Of a DNA stretch of 64,000 nt, positions 34,159 to 46,440 are shown piece after piece. Source of the DNA: Rehmannia glutinosa (lineage: Eukaryota > Streptophyta > Magnoliopsida > Lamiales > Orobanchaceae); NCBI GenBank assembly GCA_016081115.2, contig CM071930.1, positions 26,923,641-26,987,640 of the forward strand. The letters are read 5' to 3'. Under the pieces are notes generated by a model. That model was not told the DNA's origin and did no database searches. It worked only from the letters and a program-made list of their open reading frames with translations. The translations under genes were made by a program, and so were the position numbers. The number at the start of each line of letters is the position of its first letter. Within the stretch, counting starts at the first letter, position 1.

Positions 34159-37100
34159 GAAGGGTACTAACCGCTGAGGCAAAGATCCATCATCCTCTTC
34201 ATCGTCATCAAATTCCAAAACGTAACTGTCAAAGCAAGTCGTATTTTATTTAACCAGATATAAAATAAAACGAGACTTTGAAATATCAAATTAGATAATA
34301 ACGTCACGTAGCTTTTTGTTGAGTTTTATTGCTTCTGTAAGAAATGGAGTACAGTATTATGTATTACAGAAAAAAAATTAAATACGACAGGATATTGTTG
34401 AGTGGAGTAGGACTCTACCGCAAGACAAACACGCCCTGCCTACCACCTATCACAGGTGAATAGTTCTAGGTAAATTACACACTCTCCACACTAAATGATA
34501 TTGAATTTAATCAATATCAAATCCCAAATGTGTGGGATGGGTGATGTTTGACCTACCCAACATCCTTAATCCCACTTTTAAGTTGGCCACTTTGTTTATT
34601 TTATTTCTCAATGACCACAAATTGGTTTTGAAAAGTTAAATATACTACACATATTTACCCGAAATATGGATTATCATTACAATATTTAATTCCTTCATAA
34701 TAAATAAATAGTCAACTAAAAAAATTAGTCAAAGTTGGGTCAATACCCAAACTTTAAGAACCAATTTAATAACACTTTTTATATTATTCGAGAAGGCAAC
34801 ATAAAGAAACAATGAGAAGTAAAGCTACTTACTCGTCGGTCTTCCTCTAAAAGATTGTAAATCAGGATCATCAGCCATCACCAAATATGAACATACACAG
34901 AAAAGATAGTTAGTTTTGCTTTATTTTGTCTGTATAACTAACATAGTAAACAATTAATACCTTTCGAGCTTGGACAACCGTTGCTTTGTACAGGGCAGTT
35001 GTTTCTGGATAGACTGCCAAAACATGTTTTCCAGGAGGAAAATCTTGGACGCTAGTGGCATCAGTCCGCTTGGGAAAAGGTATAATATGCGACATAGGCA
35101 GCTTGTATTTTCTGAAAGCAACGATACAGAGAAAAGTCGTGGAGGATTAAGTGAAAAATATTACCTTCATGCGACGAGTAAAGATGAAAGTAGATAGAAA
35201 ATGGTTTTATTTTGAACTTTTTTTTTTTGTGTGGGTTGTTCCCCTACTATCCCCCAATGTACTAAAAAAAAAAAGATAGAAAATGATTATCACGGCCATC
35301 GTGTTAAGAATGGAAAGTGAAATAGAAATATAGAATGTAGGAAGCCCCAATCTTGACCATTCTTAATATTATAACTCAAACATAATTTTGATTGTTTCAA
35401 TTCATACTAAATGTACATAAGCAATAAAGAAAATTATATGGCTTGCCTCCAAACAAAATTTACAAATGAACCTACACCACACGAGTGCCACTCTAAAGAC
35501 TCAAATCCATGAATGGAAAATAAATATGTAAAGGGGTTAAATTACTAAAGTTTACCCTAATCTACAAAAATCCACGTTATCTTTCGAAATTCAAATGTCT
35601 ATTGATATTTATTTCTATTTTACAATCGCAGGGGGTATTTGTGATTTTGAAAGATAGTTGTTTTTTTTTTTTTTTTTTTGTAATTAGACTGAACCTCAAG
35701 GATTTCTTTTAAGTAACCCACAGATAAATAAATCCATAAGTAAGGAAAGAAGAAATAGCCAACCTCTGTCCACCGCTCTCCTCATCTTCCTCATCCAGAA
35801 CTTCAAATCTGCACAGAGAAACAATAATGAGATGCACTAAACAGATAAAATCAATGTAGTTCACCTTGGGGGGAATCAATTGTAATTTGACCTTTATTTT
35901 CTGTTTATTTTCAGTCATATATCTGTCTAATGTCTCCTAAAAGGATATAGAAGAGCACTTACTCTCGTGTCTCCTTGTCAAAATGGATTACTTTAACCAC
36001 AAACCATTCATCCTTTCGAGCATCCTCTGGAGTAACCCTTGCTGCTACCTACATTATATCAAACTTAAATTTGCATTGCCAGTACATATAAATTAGGGTT
36101 ACAATAAAAACCTTGAGGTTTAGTCCAATTACAGAAAAAAAAATTAAAATACTCCCTCAATATTTGTTTCTATTTTACATATTGCACCCTCAATAGGAGG
36201 ATATTTATTAAGAAAACGCAAACCTCAAGGGGTTGTTGTAATTTTGAAAGATAATTGGGTTTTTTCGTAGTTAGGTCAAACTTCAAGAACAGTTTTTTGT
36301 AATTATCCCTATAATTATCACATTACTATGAGAGAGAGCATTCAAAGTTCAAACCAATAAAATGATATATGACAGGATCATGAATGAGTAAATAAAGTGT
36401 AAGCTGAAGGCATACTTGTTCACCCTTCAAATTTGCAAGAGCCTCTAGATGACTTCGCATGGAAGGAGACAGTCTCGAGACATCTGAATCAGCCTTCATC
36501 CTCCTCTTCTTCTGCTCACCACCTTCTGCAGTTCAATGAAACTCCAGCGTTTATATAGATGAGTATAGGACAAAGCTATGTGAATAAAAAGTTTCAAAAT
36601 AAAATGCAAGTCGATATTTTTGCTAACATTTATATCCCATCCCATTTTATAAATTACAAGCAATTGTTTCTTCTCCTATTTCTTGAATAGATTTCACTCT
36701 TCGGAAAAGGATTAACCTATTTTCAACATTACCCTACTGACACGCACGTATTTTCAAGAGATCGGACAAGGGGATTTTGGCAAAATGGTTGAACATTTTA
36801 TAAGATTAAATTAAAATTTTCTAGCATGAGGTATGACCAGGATTGCGTTGCAGGTTTGCCAGTCATGAAATTAAAAATTAAGGCCTTGTTTGTTTGTTTC
36901 CAATGGCCCATTTCCAATTTCCAACTATTCATAGAAATGAAATCATGTTTGTTTCTAAAATTTTCAATGGAAATCATCATTTCCATTTTCCACTTTTCAC
37001 ATAAAACATCATCTCAAACCTACAATTTCAATTATCAACTCTATATACTACCCTACATCACTTATCAATCATTATTCTTATTTTTTTAATCCAATTATAT

Positions 37101-39402
37101 ATGTGGGACCCCCCATTACCAACTTTATCTACTTAAAATATTACTATATATATCTAATGGGACCCACTAGCCTACAATCTTACAAATATAATATTATATA
37201 TTCAATTAAAATATTCAACCACTATCAACTTTTCAAATTATTATATTCATAAAATACTATTTCAAAACTACTTAACCAAACATAATCTCATTTCCAAACC
37301 TACATAAAACTCATTCTCATTCACTAATACAAACATAATTCCAATTTTCACACGAAAACCAATAAATTCTGAAAATTCATTTTCCAACACTAGAAACTAG
37401 AAATAGTCCATGGAAACATAACCATACAAGGCCTAAGTGTTTGTTTTTTACCATAGTTACAAACCTGTCCTCCTTCGATGTTGTCCTGTAGTTCCAGTAG
37501 GCAATATCGCATCCAGTTGTCCTAACAATTGCGTTGCAATACTGCAATGAAAAAAAAAAAAAAAAAGCAAAATAGTTGCGTTAAATATGCATCCATGTGC
37601 AGTGTTTAAATTTCTTATAAAATGAGAAGACCATTACAAACTAGAGCAAAAGGTTGACAATGTAATTGGGGAATGGTGTCTCAGTGTGTGTTAGAGGTAC
37701 AAATGAAAGATTGAGATACTGACTTTCGCAGTGCGTTTAAATTTGTCGGAAAGACAACAAAAAATGAAAATTCAGAAAATCGAAAACATCTTAAAAGGGC
37801 ACAATTCAAGCATACGTCACTTCAGTCTCGGAAAGCTCTTTGGCTTGAGTGTATAACATCTTAAGCCTAGATAGGGAGTTATCACCAGGTTTTTCGACCA
37901 CCTCTGGAGCTGCATGTGAGAAAGAAGGGCAAAAACGTCAAAGAACATTGTATTGTAGACTGATTCAATAAACAAGGTGCAATACTTAATAGTCTATAAC
38001 CATAAATGAGTAATCACTCAAAATAGTCACAGTAAATGCACCATCATTACAACAAAACAGATTACATTAAGTAACAAATCGTACTTTAATTAATCCTGTG
38101 CATTTGTCTAAGAGACTCACAGTACAGTTCAACAAATGTACGCATCGTGCTCAAGTTCAAACTAAAAATAAGAAACAGGATACATTGCAAACACCATATG
38201 CAATTATTACAAGTGACAGTTGCAAAAGAAGTCAAACTATTTATTATAGAAAAGCCAATCTGTAATCAATTCGAGATTTGCCCAAGCGGATAAGGATATA
38301 AAAAGGTGTCAACAATGAATCCACCTACTCCAAATTGGCTTCCACATTGGTCGTCAGGAAGCTTATTTAAGCTTGACTCTTGAAATCAACCAAACGAGCT
38401 TATATGTCAAATCGTGAAGCTTAGCTCAAGCTTAACTAAGCCAAACAACATTAAAGCATATCGAAAAGCATCAAACAGCTAGAGCTTGCTAAGAAAATAA
38501 TCAAGTCAAGTTCAAATACACATTGAATTGAGACATTCAAGAAAAACTTGAACTTTATGTGTACGACTAGACCAAGAATTATAACTCAAAGGTACATGTT
38601 GGACTTAAACACACAAATAGGTTCATGAACTTTGCAGTTGAAAACCAAATCACCAACCAGAATTTTCATGTTACATTACTCAAAAAACAATTAAGAATTC
38701 ACTAGTGATTCGGAAGCACACCTGGCTCCATTGAGGATATGGAAAAACATTTTGGACTGCATATCTCAACTTAAATATTATAGTGTATTTATAAACAAAT
38801 GATCTTTAATTCTCTGTAGCTCATACCAATATCCAGAAAAATTTGTCCTAAGCCAAAAATTTTGTATAATTAATGGATCACTTTCATAATGGGCTCAGCC
38901 ACATTACTCAATTAATGAAACAATACACAATACGCCATATGTTAAAACAGCTCATCAAAAAAAATTCCAACAAATACACACAATTAAACTTCTTCCCGCA
39001 TATAATTTCATCAAACGGCAAGTCAAATTTACAGCTTTTAACCTAACAAGCTATGGCAGCAAACCCAATAACAAACTCCATGTTGCACATTCATTGAAGC
39101 CCATGCATCGGTTCACATCACCGTAAAATTCCTAACAAAAATAGACACATTTTTCTCTTTCTGATTTGGGATTTATTAAAAAAAAAATACACATACTAGT
39201 TAATCCTGACCGAGAATGAATTAATTCAAAAAAAAAAAAAAATCATTCAGCAAATAAATGTAATCCTGGTAGACCGCGACTCACTCGATTGAAGCTTCTT
39301 GTGCACCTTGTTGATCTCGAGTAGCACTTCCTCCTCCTCCTTCCTCAACCGATCGAGCTCTTTCGAGTTGTCTAATATTCCAGCAATGTCCGGCGACGAC
39401 AT
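34120..39402 (-). CDS. SGF29: SGF29, SAGA-complex tandem-tudor protein (nine exons, 266 aa)
   Basis: SGF29 is the SAGA histone-acetyltransferase subunit that reads methylated H3K4. Exons (minus): 39402-39285, 37909-37816, 37541-37465, 36525-36416, 36048-35963, 35808-35764, 35111-34961, 34846-34833, 34225-34120. All have GT-AG borders and matching phases, totalling 266 codons, the usual plant length. The N-terminus MSSPDIAGILDNSKELDRLR plus following residues to about 39 form a short coiled coil. A basic linker (KKRRMKAD) precedes the tandem tudor region, roughly residues 125-266: VAARVTPEDARKDEWFVVKV, FEVLDEEDEESGGQ, FPPGKHVLAVYPETTALYKA, and YVLEFDDDEEDDGSLPQR. Exon 8 has only 14 nt. A 34-bp tandem duplication overwrites the stop: the frame now ends GYRP-stop, whereas the copy outside would read GYRQ-stop, so only the last residue changes. 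Large introns carry MITEs, including 36882-37433. Confidence 0.93.
34833..34846 (-). other. SGF29: 14-nt microexon of SGF29
   Basis: AGGAAGACCGACGA between TTTTAG and GTAAGT. It completes R-K-T-D-D between ...VVQARK and YVLEF, which is needed to join exon 7 to exon 9 in frame. Confidence 0.85.
35530..35712. mobile_element. TTTGTAATTA-family MITE-like copy in SGF29 intron 6
   Basis: Contains ATCTTTCGAAATTCAAATGTC, ATTTCTATTTTACAATCGCA and a poly-T followed by GTAATTAGACTGAACCTCAAG. Confidence 0.5.
36095..36312. mobile_element. TTTGTAATTA-family MITE-like copy in SGF29 intron 4
   Basis: One of the best-kept copies: CCTTGAGGTTTAGTCCAATT, TTTCTATTTTACATATTGCA, CCTCAATAGGAGGATATTTA, AAACCTCAAGGGG, and GTAATTATCCCT at the end. 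Confidence 0.6.
36882..37433. mobile_element. PIF/Harbinger (Tourist-like) MITE in SGF29 intron 3
   Basis: 552 bp. The left end GGCCTTGTTTG...TTTCCA and the inverted right end GGCCTTGTATGG...TTTCCATGG are flanked by TAA on both sides (36879-36881 and 37434-37436), the usual 3-bp Harbinger target. No coding capacity. The right-end 12 bp GGCCTTGTATGG is identical to the outer end of the Harbinger element at 52336. Confidence 0.85.
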
Positions 39403-40195
39403 CGTTTCGCCCTCCTCCGAGATCGTTTTGTACTCTACTTCTTCTGAAGATTCTACAAACGTGTTACTGATTCTGGGTTTTCGATAATTGGCTTCACAAT
39501 TGAGAATTTCTGAGTTTCTTAGAAGAATATGAAATCTTTTTTAAATGGAAAAGTATTGTTTCTGAGTTGTGGAAAAAAGGATATTTTTTCAGGTTAGAAT
39601 TTATTTTGAAAAATTAACAACATGCGGCTAGATCGTTGTCCCGTTCTGTCCGATGGGCGCCACGTGGATTAGGGGTCGAATATCATTGGCCCAACCGGAT
39701 AAGAACTTTCTATATATATTTTTAAACGCTTGAAATTTATATTAAATCGTCGTTATAAATTAATTTTTTTGAGTACTAAATGATAAATTAATTTACGAAA
39801 AAGTGTTGGGGCATTCTCTTTGGGAAATTAGGGGGTGGATTACTGGATTTTGTCCGTGTTACTAGGTTTGGATCAAGATTTAGAGTTTATCATTTTTGAA
39901 CCCTACTCATCTTAGATCCGACCAATTTTTTTTTTAGGGTAAAATTTACTTTACCCTTTTTTCTATCCATTTTGTATCAAATACCCTCTCTATAATTGAA
40001 ACCTTAAAAAAAAAACATTGATGGACCTAAGACCTCAATATCCTTTAACCATATGTATTGTTAAATTTTACATGCATTCTCTAACATTAATTTCAAGGGT
40101 AAGTAGACTGTCAGACCGTCAAACGGATCTAATCCATTTTGGTAACTTGGAAATTTTTGGGAATTCTGGTGACACAGTATATATTGAAGCTAAAG
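39403..40195. other. SGF29 upstream region, then AT-rich spacer
   Basis: About 200 bp of moderately GC-rich sequence (39560-39710) lie upstream of the SGF29 start. No clear TATA box is seen. The rest is AT-rich up to the viral remnant. Confidence 0.5.
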
Positions 40196-40199
40196 CTCC

Positions 40200-41474
40200 A
40201 AAGTATACCATTCTTATACTTCATTTGAATGACTTCCTTGTTTCATCCAAACTCTTGAGTATTTACCTGAAATATCAACCATTGTTCTTACTGGCCATTT
40301 TTTGAAAATCTTTCTGACTGCAAAGAATTCTTTCTCGTTGATATGTCATCGATTTGCTTCACTATCTGTAAATAGACTGCTGCAATATATGCATGTCACT
40401 TCTATGTTTGGTGTGGCTTTCATAAGGACTGTTGCCCACCAATAATAATTGGCATCTGTATATAGAACCAGTTCATCCTCGTCTTGTAGATTTGCAAGTT
40501 TTGGAAGCTTTTTACAAACTTCCTTGAGTTGCTTTATCCCTTTTTGATATTCATCCTCCCATTTGAATATAGCATCTTTTTTGAGTAATGGGTTGAACAC
40601 CTTCCTGTAATGTGATAGATTGTTTATGAACATTCCAGCAAAATTAACAACTACGAGAAAACTTTGAAGTTGCTTCTTGTCTTTGAGTGTATCTTGAAAT
40701 CCTTGTATCTTTTCCACAATGTGGCTTTGTATGATGATTCTAGATTCGTCTATTTCAATTCAGATGAATTCAATCTGTCTCGTCGCTATCACTGATTTCT
40801 TCTCTGAAAGCACTAATTCTTCCTTGTGACAAACATCTGAAAATATTTCCAAATGTTTAAGATGCTCCTTCATGTTCTTTGATGCGATAAGAATATCATC
40901 GAAATATACGAACATGAAACTGAAATAATCCTTGAAGAGATTATCTATCTTCCTTTGATATATCTGGGGTGCGTTGGCCAACCCCATAGGCATCACATTC
41001 CAAATATAATGTCCTTATGGTGTGGAGAAAGTTGTGAACTTCTTACTTTCTTCCTCCATCTTTAATCTGATAAAATCCAGATTTGCAATCGAAGTTTGAG
41101 AATATCTTGGCACCTTTGATGTAGTTAACCAGATATTCTCTACTGGGGATGTAGTATCCTTCGAACTCCAAAATGTTATTAATCCATTTGTAATTAAATA
41201 ACAAGTCTTGGTTTTCCTCTTTTGATTTCTCCATGATTCCTGACTAAGATCCTTGACTATTGTATGGAGAAACTCCTGGTGATATTAACTTAAAGTCAAG
41301 ATGTTCCTTAAGTATCTTTTGCATATCCTCACGAACCTCATGGTTCATAAGGACTGGTTTGAACCTCACGAACTCGTATTCCTTCCCTGGCTTGACTTTT
41401 AAGGATGAGCTCGTTCTTATCCCAAAATGCCAAAGGATTTTCATTCTAGTTCCTTTGAATGTTCTTCTTGACAT
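40200..41474 (-). pseudogene. Caulimovirid reverse transcriptase and RNase H remnant
   Basis: RT pieces follow in order: the block ending EHLDFKLISPGVSPYNSQGS with a stop at 41244, then EGYYIPSREYLVNYI and FSNFDCKSGFYQI (41160-41055), then MPMGLANAPQIYQR and the catalytic VYFDDILIAS (about 40995-40880). RNase H starts with LYTDANYYWWATVLM (about 40470-40425) and continues to HINEKEFFAVRKIFKKW past 40346, after which similarity fades. The metal-binding FDD is present, but stops at 41244, about 41040 and 40760 and a stop at 40345 break the chain. Copy 2 lacks this block except its first ~120 bp. Confidence 0.75.
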
Positions 41475-41799
41475 CCTCGATTAATATTTGTTCCTCTATG
41501 GTAACATCACTCTGTGTTTTCTCCATTCAGCTCAGCATCAATTTTATAATAGCCTCTGGAGGAACTCATTCTTCTCCTTGTATTCTGAATGAATACAAGT
41601 TATTATCCCAATTCTTTGTATCTTTCTGCTTTGAACCATATTGTCGAAAGCATAATGATGCCTCACCAAATCTTCTTCTATCCGCCATTTTCGGATTTCG
41701 AAGTTTGGCTTCAACACCACGCTTGCTGCGAAAATTAATTGGCATTTTTTTGATAAAATGCTTCCCGCAGTCTCTGGACAATTATCTTATGATCACATA

Positions 41800-42512
41800 A
41801 TGTTGTGAAAATAAGCCTTCTTGTCTCATTTTCCTGTGTAAGTCTCTTGAATGTTTGTAGTAAATTGTTTCCCAACAAAACATTTGCTCATGTATTATGG
41901 AAATAGATTGGTGGTATCTTCACTTTGTACAATAGGGTACCGCCCGCGCCTCCGATCATGATTTCTGCTTGTTTAATTCCTTGATTCAGGATTAGAATCC
42001 TTTTAGAGAAATTCATTCATGCAATAGCTGGTAAATCTTCTTCAATTTCATTAGGAAAAACATTCCGGCTTTTCAGTACATATTGTGGCACCTGAATCAA
42101 TATAGGAAATGAAATATGCGGCCTTATATTCAACATGTAACATTTCCGATAAAAATGTATATGGAGAATGGGCTAATGGTCATCTGATTATGTATATTTT
42201 ATCAGCCATTGTGAACTCCATTCTATTTTGTAATCTTTCCCAAGGTTTATGATCCTCAAGAAATTCAATACCCAATATTAATTGCTCTGGGATTTTTTCT
42301 GTTATTCCTGTGATAGTCAACTCAATTTCACCCATTTTTAGGCTTCCTTGATACCTTCCAACTATAGGTTGTTGGAGATAATATAGAACATCACAAGGAA
42401 AAATGTTATTCTTTTGGGTGATGTCAAATATTACTTTAACTTCTCTCCTTCCTTCTGGACATTTCAGCTCTCCTTGTGTTTTGAAAACTAGTAATCCACC
42501 CGTGCGATGCAC
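41800..42512 (-). pseudogene. Caulimovirid protease region, copy 1
   Basis: The segment upstream of the protease (42480-42180) has FPCDVLYYLQQPIVGRYQG and PEQLILGIEFLEDHKPW. The aspartic protease signature YIDSGATICT is at about 42105-42080. After a frame break IPPIYFHNTW and LLGNNLLQTF follow near 41920-41855. Viral proteases of this family release the capsid and RT proteins. The frame is broken at about 42060 (a stop) and at 41880. At 42488 the viral sequence stops because of the Helitron and resumes at 46912. Confidence 0.65.
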
Positions 42513-42515
42513 GGT
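42495..42515 (-). terminator. Helitron 3' hairpin and CTAG end
   Basis: Minus strand: 6-bp stem CCGTGC/GCACGG with ATC loop, about 8 bases before the terminal CTAG at 42491-42488. This is the usual Helitron end signal (a transposon terminus, not a transcription terminator). Confidence 0.85.
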
Positions 42516-42756
42516 TCATATATTAAGGAAAAAAAACTAAATTTTTAGAAATTAATGTATTCTTCATTTCAATAAATATAAAAAATATAAAAATATATTT
42601 GTTTGGATTATTACGAAAATATTAATCATAAAGAAAATTTTCAACTAATAATTAAAAGAACCGATAAAATTTAATTTTATGTTATATTACGATACAATTA
42701 ATCATAAAGAATTTTTATGTTATACATTATTCATCACATACATGGTTGGTTGTGGT

Positions 42757-43436
42757 TAGGGATGATAGTGCGGCGGGTCAAAAACTGTCTCCACATTAAA
42801 CCTGTCCCGATCGTGGCGGGTTCAAATTCGGTCAATGGGTTCCGGTTCGTGGATTCGGTCAAAGAAAACCCATCGGGTATGGCCCATCCCGTATAAATTA
42901 ATTAAGTCATTTTTTTAATTTTCAGTCAACATATCAAGCTGGCTACTGTCAATGATTGTGTAAATTTTCTTCAGTGTTAAAAATCATGTTCTTTTAGGGT
43001 TCTCATTCCCCTACAGCTTTGTGATTCTTAAAATTCATGTTTGCAGAACATTTGGAAAAGCTTAATTAGGCTATCAATTAATTCAGTGGGCTCGCCCCCC
43101 ATTTTACATGTTTGACTCATTCAATGTCATTTTTTTTATATTGAGAAATCAATTATAATTATTTTAATTATAATTAAAATAAAATAGAAATTACATTTAA
43201 CAGACAGCAAGAAAATTTGAATTAAAGCCTGACAAAATCAATGAGTGAGTGCGTGACTGATTTTAATTTACAAAAACGCTGGCAACAAAAATTTCATGCT
43301 GGTCGGGCGGGTTCAATCCGTCGGGTCCATGTGCGGGGCGGGGCCCGACCCCTTGACGGGACGGGTCTCAAATTTGTGTTTTCCTTCGCAAGATGAATCC
43401 CGAGTTTGGCTCCGTCCCTAAATTATTGTCATCAAA
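42757..43436. mobile_element. Possible hAT-like MITE nested in the Helitron
   Basis: The left end TAGGGATGATAG and the inverted words TTAGGGACGGAG near 43421-43410, with GC-rich GGCGGGTC/GGGGCGGGGCC stretches, look like a common plant hAT MITE. An 8-bp direct repeat GTTGTGGT lies at 42749-42756 and 43437-43444, but the right repeat is 16 bp beyond the best terminus, so the match is imperfect. Confidence 0.4.
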
Positions 43437-43979
43437 GTTGTGGTCTAACCAAATAATGGTTAATGATATTCAATATCATTTGTGATCTTAAATAACAGAG
43501 ATTTTTTGTATAACCTTGAAAATTACATTGCTGAGTCGATCAATAATGTAATTCAATATTTTTTGCACAGTAAAATATAAACATAAAATAATTTACATTA
43601 AAAAATAACACGAAAATTTTGCCATTGAATGAAAATAATTATCATATTGCTGAATTAAAATATAAACCAATTGAAGTAAAAAATATTAAAATTGACCGGA
43701 AAAAGTTTTTTGGGCCATTTAATTATTTATGTCTATGTGCCGAAAATGAACTTGCATAAATCCATAGAAGATCCATAACTAATAAATTGAAAAGTTAATT
43801 AAAAATGTCTACATGATTATTGGGCTATTTAAAAAATAGATTTAAAAATTTACAAACGGCTTCAAAAAAATATGAACATGTATTATGTATATTCTCTTTT
43901 GCATGGGTCATGGATAAAGCCCAATTATTTGGTTTAGTATCCGCGAAGCCCAATTCATATTTTTCCAGATCTCAAACGA

Positions 43980-44115
43980 CCCCATCATTTTTACCATTAA
44001 GTCTCTCTCTCTCTTACTCTCAAAAAAAAAAAAAAAAAGTCTCTCTCTCTCTCTCTCTCTCTCTAAATTCGTGTATCTATCACCAAAAAACCCTCTCTCT
44101 ACATATATATACTGC
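43980..44115 (+). repeat. CT-rich leader-like tract inside the Helitron
   Basis: CTCTCTCT runs around an A run, followed by CCCTCTCTCTACATATATATA. This looks like a plant 5' leader carried by the Helitron. Three AGATCTGA words follow downstream (44512, 44572, 44935). Confidence 0.4.
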
Positions 44116-46123
44116 CAAAGGCAGACTTATCCGTTTGATCATCTTATTCTTAATTTTTTTAATTAGTTTAGAATGCAATTTTTATAGTTTTGAGCCTGGA
44201 AATGACGTTTAATCAGAATTTTTTTTAGGAGATACCCACCCAAAGATTTCGTCCTGCATTTTTTGCTCCATATCGGTAAAAATTTCTCTTCTACTAATAT
44301 ATCTGTATATTTATTAGCTAATAATATGTGACAAATTTCCTACATGTATTTGTTCTTTTCTTTTTCTTTCAAAAATCGAATAAGGAAAAAAATCTGAAAA
44401 TTTCTTTATTTTTTAGGTTTTTTCTAAATATTTTAATCGAAGATTTCGAATTATATACGACGAACACTAATATATATCATTATCTTGGGGTTTTCTAAAC
44501 AAAAATTTTCAGATCTGACATTTTTTTGAAACGGTTTCTTAAGAAAATAAAATCTGATGGTTTTTAACAGCAGATCTGAAACTTTTTTTCGGACAAGTAC
44601 ATTTTTTATGTTGTTTTCTTTATTTTTGCTTGCATATGTTATATATTTTTTTCTTCTGAAAATTGACTTATATACAATTTTTTTAACCGATGTCGACCTT
44701 GGGTTTTTCAAACCCAAACATTTCAATCCTGAAATTTTATGATTGGGACTGGTAATTTTTACTTAAATATATTAGGTTTTAATATCTTTTTGTTCCTTCA
44801 AAAAAAAAATACCTTTTTATGGAAAGAATATACATTTTAGACTACCATGACCATAACATATGGTGATCTTCTGTTTTCAAATAAAATAATTTAAGATCCG
44901 TATTCTGTTTGTTTTGGATATTCCAAAGTTTTCAGATCTGAGTTCCTTTTAATAATGTTTTCAAAATACAGTTTTCAACAATTTATAATAATAAATGAAA
45001 TTATGTTTGACTCAAAAAAATGTGAGCAAATTTTGTTTTAAAAACGTGAATTTTTTTTTTAATTTATAAAGGATTATTTTAAATATGTGCTTTTTTTTAC
45101 ATTTAAATATTTGTGTTTTGTTTGATTACATAGTCATATACTTTGAATGTATCCTCGTATTAATATTCATTTCGAACAGTTATATGCATTATAATGTTTT
45201 TTTAATGATTTTTCTTATAACATATAATGATCGACTCAATGGGTTGAAACTGGAATCATTTTTTGGGCTTGTTAATATTTTCTTTAATGATTTTTTCTTA
45301 AAATATTTTATTTTGTTTTTCAAGGTAATACTTCGTGTTCGATACTTTTCATGTTTAAGTCTAAAGAATTTTTATGATTTTATTGTAACAAATGTGGACC
45401 GACTAAATGTTCGATATTTTATTGTTCTTCAATCTTCATAAACGAAAAATAAACATGTTTGATTGCTTGGTTTCTAATTTACAAAATCTGCACTTTTTCA
45501 AAAAGTTTGTAATTTCAACTGCCGCTAATTTTCTACAAAATAATTTCTTTCATAATAACAAAATTGATATGCATAACCTAGAATTTGTATTGTAAAAATA
45601 ATATTAGACAAATCTGTTTGTTTACAGATTAAGTCCATTGATTAAAATATATACTCTCGTTGGCTGTTGCTGATCGATTATTTATCATTGCAGGTAAGTT
45701 TTTTTTTATTATTTTTTTTCAAATTCATATTTACTAATCACTTTTCTTTTGTTTTACATACACAAATTCATATCATCTGACCTATACGATCATAGATCTT
45801 AAACGCAGGTGGAAATGAAAATGAAAGAGTACGTATTTTATTTTCTAGTTCGGAATGGTGCATTTCTTATATGTGAAAATGTGATCAATATGTATTTACA
45901 ATAATAAAAAAACCCATATTCATGATACTTTTAAATGCATTCAGTTCAACAGATCATTCAAAAAAAATGTCAATTTAAATACATCTAGCTAGAAATAAAA
46001 CACATGCAATTCGTAAAAAACAATACATCTGTAGATTAATGTTCATTGAGTTCATACACTTTTGACTTCAGTTTTTTTCCATCTTCAATACATGAAAAAA
46101 TATATGAAACAAATATTGAAAAA

Positions 46124-46440
46124 CTAACCGTTCAAATAAGTATCATCAACCCAACACTTTCTTTTGACAACTATTGGCTTAGTGATCTTTGTGGCACTTA
46201 ATGTCTTCTGGAGTTTATGTATATATCTTCTGTAGTACTGCGGATTCCCTTTTCCAGGAAATTGTTATTTTTTAAACTAACAATTTGGGTAGTAAAACTT
46301 TGCAAACTGTCTTGGGCGCTCTGTCGTTGTACATCTGAGCTGTTGACATATGCCGGTACACTGTAATCAGAAATTTTCGCAGACTCAATGCCAAGTTCAT
46401 TTTCGTCGGGTTTTTGTCCTCACTTTTGCAGATTTTTTTG
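46124..46440 (-). pseudogene. Captured gene fragment in the Helitron, unidentified
   Basis: On the minus strand two overlapping frames read as protein-like sequence. One has DENELGIESAKISDYSVPAY and QDSLQSFTTQIVSLKNNNFL. After a one-base shift the other has KGNPQYYRRYIHKLQKTLSA and ends VKRKCWVDDTYLNG with a stop at 46124-46126. It looks like the C-terminal exon of a host gene picked up by the Helitron. I do not recognise the protein. One frameshift makes it a fragment. Confidence 0.35.

Noticed and set aside
40018..40305. Plus-strand gene of 95 codons
   Set aside because: Lies opposite the end of the viral RNase H and shows no recognisable domain or gene signals.
43820..45595. Protein-coding frames within the Helitron (+ strand)
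   Set aside because: Low-complexity, T-rich frames rich in F, L, I and Y without any domain; typical of chance frames in AT-rich DNA.
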